Shown piece after piece: positions 1-3,405 of a stretch of 6,215 nucleotides of DNA. The stretch is from NCBI GenBank assembly GCA_021159955.1, contig JAGHDJ010000062.1:1-6215 (forward strand), written 5' to 3'. The notes below the pieces were generated by a model, which worked only from the letters and a program-made list of their open reading frames with translations, ran no database searches and was not told the origin of the DNA. How positions within the stretch are numbered: the first letter of the stretch is position 1; every line of letters starts with the position of its first letter. This DNA comes from Dehalococcoidia bacterium (GTDB lineage Bacteria > Chloroflexota > Dehalococcoidia > UBA2247). Made by a program: the position numbers and the translations under genes.

Positions 1-2
1 AC

Positions 3-71
3 AATGCGCGACATATCAGAAAAGAGGGCACGTCTACAAGAGCAGAACCCACTCTTAACAACCTGTCCTAA
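3..71 (+). CDS. Possible C-terminal fragment of an IS3-type transposase (OrfB)
   Basis: The frame is open from the left edge and ends ...AEPTLNNLS followed by TAA at 69-71. Only about 22 residues are visible, with no catalytic DDE residues, so homology cannot be judged directly. The call rests on position: the final Leu-Ser-stop codons are read from the inner part of the inverted repeat at 62-88, as in many IS3-family orfB genes. Frame 1 stays open to a TAA at 139-141 and frame 2 stops at 56-58. Neither gives a recognisable protein, so the choice of frame is uncertain. Confidence 0.35.
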   Translation, partial: NARHIRKEGTSTRAEPTLNNLS

Positions 72-88
72 TTTCGGGGACCACCTCA
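62..88. repeat. Candidate IS terminal inverted repeat
   Basis: The plus strand here carries TGTCC, then AATT, GGGGACC and ACCTCA. Its complement, read from 88 inward, has the TG...CCCC...GGACA layout expected of an IS3-family end. The partner repeat would lie left of the window. Confidence 0.45.
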
Positions 89-138
89 GTTTATGTTCAC
101 TGCCACTTCACTTTACATATGCTGAACTAAGCAGCGGA

Positions 139-150
139 TAATGGCCATTA
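139..150. promoter_or_regulatory. 12-bp perfect palindrome, possible operator
   Basis: TAATGGCCATTA is perfectly self-complementary and sits 51-62 bp upstream of the Trm112 start, overlapping where the -35 element of the candidate promoter would be. A dimeric regulator could bind there. It has no loop and no T-run, so it is not a terminator. A palindrome of this length can also occur by chance. Confidence 0.25.
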
Positions 151-170
151 AGTTGGATTAGTGATATTAT
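142..170 (+). promoter_or_regulatory. Candidate extended -10 promoter for the Trm112 gene
   Basis: TGATATTAT at 162-170 fits an extended -10 element (TGn followed by TATTAT). The hexamer 17 bp further upstream, TGGCCA at 142-147, is a poor -35, as is common with extended -10 promoters. Transcription would begin near 177, giving a leader of about 24 nt that just accommodates the ribosome binding site. Judged by eye only. Confidence 0.35.
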
Positions 171-188
171 AGAAGCCACTTAGGCTAG

Positions 189-194
189 AGAAGG
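189..194 (+). promoter_or_regulatory. Ribosome binding site that supports a TTG start
   Basis: AGAAGG lies 6 nt before the TTG at 201. The alternative ATG at 216 has only a weak AGAGAG upstream. This spacing, with the family-typical MKRDLM beginning, favours TTG. Confidence 0.55.
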
Positions 195-200
195 TAGAAG

Positions 201-386
201 TTGAAGAGAGATCTGATGGGGATTTTGGCTTGTCCTGTATGTGTAATTCAGTTAACTATGGATGAAGAAAGAGGGGCAGAGATAATTGAGGGGTCGCTTT
301 ATTGTGAAAAGTGTAGCTGCAATTATCCCATTACTGGAACAATTCCAAACCTGCTTTCATCTGAAGTTCAAGAGTCTTCTGTGTAG
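201..386 (+). CDS. Trm112/UPF0434-family small zinc-binding protein
   Basis: This 61-residue protein has the Trm112 layout: an MKRDLM start, Cys11-Pro-Val-Cys14, a short variable stretch, then Cys35-Glu-Lys-Cys38 followed by NYPI and a G-x-IPNLL ending. The two CxxC pairs would bind one zinc ion. A fifth cysteine (Cys40) follows closely. In archaea and eukaryotes, Trm112 proteins activate methyltransferases acting on tRNA, rRNA and release factors. The role of most bacterial members is uncertain, and no partner gene is visible here. The start is TTG, chosen for its AGAAGG site and because residues 1-5 match the family; ATG at 216 would remove them. The residues after Cys14 (VIQL) differ from the common KGxL. 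The gene is alone on the plus strand and its last 19 bp overlap the end of the convergent PTPS gene. Confidence 0.85.
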   Translation: MKRDLMGILACPVCVIQLTMDEERGAEIIEGSLYCEKCSCNYPITGTIPNLLSSEVQESSV

Positions 387-742
387 GTAACCCACGAATT
401 GGGCGATTCACAAACTTGCACACTGAAAAGCGTGATGTCATTTTGTGGTAGTTTCTCCCGTAGCTCTTTATAGATAGTGCTGGCGATGTTTTCCGAAGAA
501 GGATTTATAATATCAAAGGGGGGAATGTCGTTCAGACAAGAGTGGTCCAGTTTATTTAGTATAGCTCCTGATATTTCACTCAGCTTGGTAAAGTCGTATC
601 CCAGACCTATCTTGTTAAGTTTTTTTACCTGTATGCTAACTATCACCTCAAAGCGGTGCCCGTGTAGATTTTCGCATTTACCTTCGTAACCTCTAAGGTA
701 ATGGGCAGCATCAAAGTGCTGTCTAATGGATATTTCGTACAT
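368..742 (-). CDS. queD: 6-carboxy-tetrahydropterin synthase family protein (QueD / PTPS-I/III type), probable FolB bypass
   Basis: This 124-residue protein is close to the family's usual length of about 120. The expected residues are visible: His14 in FDAAH and His27/His29 in HGH as zinc ligands, Cys23 as catalytic cysteine, Asp66-His67 in LDHS, and Glu112 in CESPNSW as the pterin anchor. QueD converts dihydroneopterin triphosphate to 6-carboxytetrahydropterin for queuosine. The motif here is C-E-N-L-H-G-H, with Glu directly after Cys. From memory, PTPS-III enzymes, which cleave the same substrate to 6-hydroxymethyl-dihydropterin and replace FolB, carry ExxHGH; dual-type enzymes carry CExxHGH. 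Its place straight after folP and folK, with no folB, fits a folate role. The start is ATG at 742, preceded by a GGAGG site; an in-frame ATG at 796 would add 18 unrelated residues inside folK. It overlaps folK by 20 nt. The family is certain; the balance between queuosine and folate functions is inferred. Confidence 0.88.
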   Translation of the reverse strand: MYEISIRQHFDAAHYLRGYEGKCENLHGHRFEVIVSIQVKKLNKIGLGYDFTKLSEISGAILNKLDHSCLNDIPPFDIINPSSENIASTIYKELREKLPQNDITLFSVQVCESPNSWVTYTEDS

Positions 743-1349
743 TTTTCTTCCTCCGCTTATGTCTGTTGGCGTTTCCATTCCATTTTTGAACGCCATCCAG
801 CCCGTCTACCGTTTTCATCAATTCTCTGATGGCAATTTGTTTGACTGGGTGAATTATATCTGGAGCAAGCTCGGATAGGGGAACGAGCACGAAGGCACGC
901 TTTGTCATTTGGTAATGGGGTATGGTTAGCTGTGGTGTGTCAATGGAACTGTTCCCGTAAAGGAGTATATCGATATCTATAATTCGTGGTGCATTGGAAA
1001 AGGATGGTATTCTACCCATGGAAGATTCTATAGCTTTAATGACGGCGAGGAGTTCTAACGGACTCGCAAGTGTAGTAACTTTGCAGACGGCATTTAAAAA
1101 TAATGGCTGATTTCTATAACCTATGGGCTCTGTTTGGTAGAATGAGGAGATTTTATCCACGGTCATTTGCGTGGTGAGTCTCTCAAGTGCTTGCTGTAAG
1201 TTCAGTTCCCGATTGCCTAAATTAGAACCCAACCCCAGATATATTTCGGCATAGGCTTTAGTAGAGATTTCGGTAGATGGCTCGGCAGAGGCTGTGGTGG
1301 AGCTTTCGGTATATGGCTCGGTATAGATTTTGGTTAATTGCTTCCTCAA
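723..1349 (-). CDS. folK: 2-amino-4-hydroxy-6-hydroxymethyldihydropteridine pyrophosphokinase (HPPK)
   Basis: HPPK transfers pyrophosphate from ATP to 6-hydroxymethyl-dihydropterin, producing the pterin substrate of FolP. The core runs from about residue 35 to 172: IYLGLGSNLGNR (first strand and loop), FYQTEPIG, QPLFLNAVC, the HPPK signature APRIIDIDILLYG with its two metal-binding aspartates, then IPHYQM and ELAPDIIHP. At 208 residues it is longer than the usual 160 or so. The excess is a tetrapeptide-repeat N-terminus (residues 8-35) and a basic C-terminal tail. The start is TTG at 1349; it has an AGGAG site 9 nt upstream, and no ATG, GTG or other TTG lies in frame between it and the core. 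It begins 2 nt after the folP stop, and its end overlaps the PTPS gene by 20 nt. The core is intact and should be active. Confidence 0.93.
   Translation of the reverse strand: MRKQLTKIYTEPYTESSTTASAEPSTEISTKAYAEIYLGLGSNLGNRELNLQQALERLTTQMTVDKISSFYQTEPIGYRNQPLFLNAVCKVTTLASPLELLAVIKAIESSMGRIPSFSNAPRIIDIDILLYGNSSIDTPQLTIPHYQMTKRAFVLVPLSELAPDIIHPVKQIAIRELMKTVDGLDGVQKWNGNANRHKRRKKNVRNIH
750..754 (-). promoter_or_regulatory. Strong Shine-Dalgarno for the PTPS gene, inside folK
   Basis: On the minus strand this is GGAGG, 7 nt before the ATG ending at 742. It fixes the start of the PTPS gene. It lies within the last codons of folK, where it encodes part of a basic Lys/Arg tail. Confidence 0.75.
1245..1328 (-). 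repeat. 12-bp minisatellite in the 5' end of folK (about 7 degenerate copies)
   Basis: Seven consecutive 12-bp units can be laid out, for example GTAGATGGCTCG, GTATATGGCTCG and GTAGAGATTTCG on the plus strand. The period matches four codons, so the protein reads as tetrapeptides such as IYTE, PYTE, ASAE and PSTE over residues 8-35. The next four residues, IYLG, are the true first strand of HPPK and begin with the same Ile-Tyr as the first unit. The array may therefore have grown by duplication of the start of the gene. Copies have diverged at several positions, so it is not recent. Confidence 0.75.
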
Positions 1350-1351
1350 AT

Positions 1352-2206
1352 TTAACTTCTCCTGCCTCTAACAACAGCATCGCTCATTTTGATAACGCGC
1401 ACCATCTGGGGAATGTCGTGCACTCGTATGATATCTGCTCCTTTTGCGATGCTGATGGCAATTGTAGCCGCTGTTCCTTCCATACGTTGATCAACAGGTA
1501 GGTTGAGCACTGCTCCGATGGTTGATTTTCGTGAAGTTCCTATGAGAATGGGTTTTTCGAGAACTTTTAATTTATCTAATTGCCAGACAAGCTCTAAATC
1601 TTGCTGTACCGTTTTCCCGAAACCAAATCCCGGATCAATGATGATATTATTGGGATCTACTCCAGATTTTATAGCCAAGTCTATACTATCTTTTAAACTA
1701 GAGATGACTTCAGGAATAAACTTGTGGAATGTGTGATTTCTTTGATTCTGAGTGATAATGAGAGGTGCATTATTTCTTGCAGCTATCTTAGCTATCTCTG
1801 GTTCTCTTTTCAGTCCCCATACATCATTGATTATATGTGCTCCTGCGGCTAGAGCTTTGTGTGCTACCTCTGCTTTATATGTGTCAATGCTCAGGGGAAG
1901 AGCGGTTTCGGCAGCAAGGCACTCTATTGTAGGAATTACGCGGCGTAACTCCTCGTTGGTGGATACTGGAGTTGCATCAGGTCGAGTAGATTCCCCCCCG
2001 ATATCGAGAATATCTACGCCTTCGGCTACAAAGTGTTTTGCTTGAGCTAGAGCTGCTTCCACATTTCCTCTCAGTCCTTCCCCCGAAAAAGAATCAGGCG
2101 TGACGTTGATAACTCCCATGATGTAGCTACATTCGCCCCATTTAAATTCGCGGTTGTTACAGTGCATAACATTAGTAGTCTTTGTTACTGTCGGTTTCCT
2201 CTGCAT
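1352..2206 (-). CDS. folP: Dihydropteroate synthase
   Basis: This enzyme joins 6-hydroxymethyl-dihydropterin pyrophosphate, the FolK product, to p-aminobenzoate to give dihydropteroate in the cytoplasm. The 284-residue protein shows the TIM-barrel DHPS motifs in order: INVTPDSFS (33-41), DIGGESTRP (68-76), SIDTYK (106-111), INDVWG (126-131), DPGFGFGKT (191-199), GTSRKS (223-228), EGTAAT (243-248) and RVHD (261-264). Two variations stand out. The usual SFSDGG reads SFSGEG. Where most members have Leu-Met-His after the fifth strand, this one has ITQN (151-154). I cannot tell whether these are lineage features. Start: ATG at 2206 with an AAGGGA site 5 nt upstream. About 20 residues precede the core, so Met14 is a weaker alternative. 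It begins 9 nt after the YjbQ gene and ends 2 nt before folK. Confidence 0.95.
   Translation of the reverse strand: MQRKPTVTKTTNVMHCNNREFKWGECSYIMGVINVTPDSFSGEGLRGNVEAALAQAKHFVAEGVDILDIGGESTRPDATPVSTNEELRRVIPTIECLAAETALPLSIDTYKAEVAHKALAAGAHIINDVWGLKREPEIAKIAARNNAPLIITQNQRNHTFHKFIPEVISSLKDSIDLAIKSGVDPNNIIIDPGFGFGKTVQQDLELVWQLDKLKVLEKPILIGTSRKSTIGAVLNLPVDQRMEGTAATIAISIAKGADIIRVHDIPQMVRVIKMSDAVVRGRRS
1359..1363 (-). promoter_or_regulatory. Ribosome binding site that decides the folK TTG start
   Basis: On the minus strand this is AGGAG, 9 nt before the TTG ending at 1349. It lies within the final codons of folP, allowing ribosomes to pass directly from folP to folK. Confidence 0.6.
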
Positions 2207-2211
2207 GTCAT

Positions 2212-2217
2212 TCCCTT
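2212..2217 (-). promoter_or_regulatory. Ribosome binding site for folP
   Basis: On the minus strand this is AAGGGA, overlapping the stop codon of the upstream YjbQ gene and ending 5 nt before the folP ATG. It supports the start at 2206 over the internal Met14. Confidence 0.55.
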
Positions 2218-2632
2218 AATCTCCTATTAATTGTAATATCACCTGTCTGGAACGAGGGCGGTTGTCAAAATCAATAAGTATGATTTGTTGCCAGGTACCT
2301 AACATTAGAGATTTTTGTGTGAAAGGAATGGTAATACTGGGACCCAAGATTGAGGCTCGTATGTGGGCATGCCCATTGCCGTCATTCCACCTGATGTTAT
2401 GATTATAGTGAATGCTCTGGGGGGCGATGTTCTCAAAAAAGAGTTTGATATCTGCGATGAGTCCTGATTCATATTCTATTGTGGTTACCCCTGCAGTAGA
2501 ACCAGCAACGAACACCGTTACAATGCCTGTTTCTAAATTGCTACCCTCTATTTCGTTTGATATTTGTTGGGTGATATCAATGATGTCACAATTGCCATTA
2601 GTATCAAGCTGGATTTTTTTTGTGATAGTCAT
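2216..2632 (-). CDS. yjbQ: YjbQ/UPF0047 family protein (putative secondary thiamine-phosphate synthase)
   Basis: At 138 residues this is a typical UPF0047 member. Family blocks are clear: GSTAGVTTIEYE (44-55), a histidine-rich segment HYNHNIRWNDGNGHAHIRAS (75-94) continuing into ILGPS, LGTWQQI (111-117) and a DFDNRPR ending. The histidines in the second block are conserved and probably form the active or metal site. The family is annotated as secondary thiamine-phosphate synthase because some members complement loss of ThiE, but the physiological reaction is not settled. The start codon overlaps the pyrK stop by one base (TAATG), with AAGG about 10 nt upstream. Nothing nearby belongs to thiamine synthesis. 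It lies between pyrimidine and folate genes, so its job here is unknown. Confidence 0.88.
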   Translation of the reverse strand: MTITKKIQLDTNGNCDIIDITQQISNEIEGSNLETGIVTVFVAGSTAGVTTIEYESGLIADIKLFFENIAPQSIHYNHNIRWNDGNGHAHIRASILGPSITIPFTQKSLMLGTWQQIILIDFDNRPRSRQVILQLIGD

Positions 2633-3405
2633 TATATTTTTACCTTATCTAGAAGAATTTCCTGCAATTCAAATACCGGGCCTTCTTTGCATACTCGCAC
2701 CTGCCCATTTTTCGTAGGTATGCTGCAGCTAAGACATGAACCTACTCCGCATCCCATTCTTATCTCCAGGGATATCTGGACAGGATTCTTAAGGTTCATT
2801 TCTTTTGTCAGGTGACTTAGACTATGATACATTCCAATTGGCCCACAAGCAAAAATCTGGTCTGCGTGCCTGACGAATTGGGAAAGGTCGTCAGTTATTA
2901 ATCCTTTTTTACCTACTTTAGAATCATCCTCAGTGAATATACTTAAATGTATTTGTTCAGGAATGAGATTTTTGGGATAGATTTTGTTAGCAGTAGAAGC
3001 TCCTATAAGTATGGTTACAGAGAGCTTCTGTTTTAGAGCAACATCAGCTAGGAATATTAGCGGGGCAATACCCATACCTCCTGCCAGCAAGAGCAGGGTG
3101 GATGAAGATGAGTTTATTGAAAATCCATTACCGAGAGGCCCGAGTAGATTTATGATATTGCCAGCACTGAGTTGGGATAGAGTTTTTGTTCCTGGTCCCT
3201 TGATGGTATACAGCAAAGCTATGCGATTTCTTTTTGTCGTGCGGTGTATGCTTAATGGACGCCTTAACAGTAAGTTGGGGCATTGTATCATAAGGAATTG
3301 TCCTGGCTTGGCTGTAGCTGCCAATTCTGGAGATTCAACCCACATAAGATATATGTTGGGGAGTATTTCATCATTGGATATGATGCAGGATAAAGCTTGT
3401 TTCAT
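2632..3405 (-). CDS. pyrK: Dihydroorotate dehydrogenase electron-transfer subunit (FAD/2Fe-2S)
   Basis: PyrK passes electrons from the PyrD catalytic subunit, as dihydroorotate is oxidised to orotate, to NAD(+) in class 1B dihydroorotate dehydrogenase. The 257-residue protein has a ferredoxin-reductase fold: GQF (35-37), RRPLSIH (48-54, FAD binding), KGPGT (69-73), LLGPLGNGF (87-95), the nucleotide-binding [10 protein letters not shown] (107-116) and CGP (187-189). The C-terminal 2Fe-2S cysteines are all present: Cys219, Cys224, Cys227 and Cys239, followed by EGPVFEL, which is characteristic of PyrK. The spacing between the last two cysteines, 11 residues, seems slightly short. The start codon overlaps the carB stop by 4 nt (ATGA), implying coupled translation. 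The partner gene pyrD is not in the window; the next gene downstream is YjbQ. Confidence 0.94.
   Translation of the reverse strand: MKQALSCIISNDEILPNIYLMWVESPELAATAKPGQFLMIQCPNLLLRRPLSIHRTTKRNRIALLYTIKGPGTKTLSQLSAGNIINLLGPLGNGFSINSSSSTLLLLAGGMGIAPLIFLADVALKQKLSVTILIGASTANKIYPKNLIPEQIHLSIFTEDDSKVGKKGLITDDLSQFVRHADQIFACGPIGMYHSLSHLTKEMNLKNPVQISLEIRMGCGVGSCLSCSIPTKNGQVRVCKEGPVFELQEILLDKVKI

Larger units (their letters stand above)
1..88 (+). mobile_element. Right end of an IS3-type insertion sequence (partial, runs off the left edge)
   Basis: Read inward from position 88 on the minus strand, the sequence begins TGAGGTGGTCCCC and continues through AATTAGGACAGG to position 62. From memory, this follows the pattern of IS3-family terminal inverted repeats: an outer TG, a CCCC block, then GGACA at the inner end. 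An open frame from the left edge stops inside this repeat, at 69-71, which is the usual arrangement for the transposase of such elements. The body and other end lie outside the window, so neither the matching repeat nor a target-site duplication can be seen. The family assignment rests on the repeat pattern and the stop position, not on a recognised transposase motif. Confidence 0.5.

Noticed and set aside
38..56. AAGAG...CTCTT as a terminator hairpin
   Set aside because: The stem is only 5 bp with a 9-nt loop, and no T-run follows on either strand.
4..141. A 45-codon frame from ATG at 4 to TAA at 139-141 as a small gene
   Set aside because: It has no ribosome site within view, no recognisable protein character, and crosses the candidate IS repeat. 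The frame ending at 71 fits the IS context better.
64..310. A complete small MITE running from the repeat at 64-88 to a TGAGGGGTC segment near 288
   Set aside because: The second segment matches only a few bases and lies inside the Trm112 coding region. The repeat orientation better fits an element extending to the left.
743..796. An N-terminal extension of 18 residues on the PTPS protein from an ATG at 796
   Set aside because: The extension does not resemble the family and lies in folK coding sequence. The ATG at 742 has a perfectly placed GGAGG and gives a normal-length protein.
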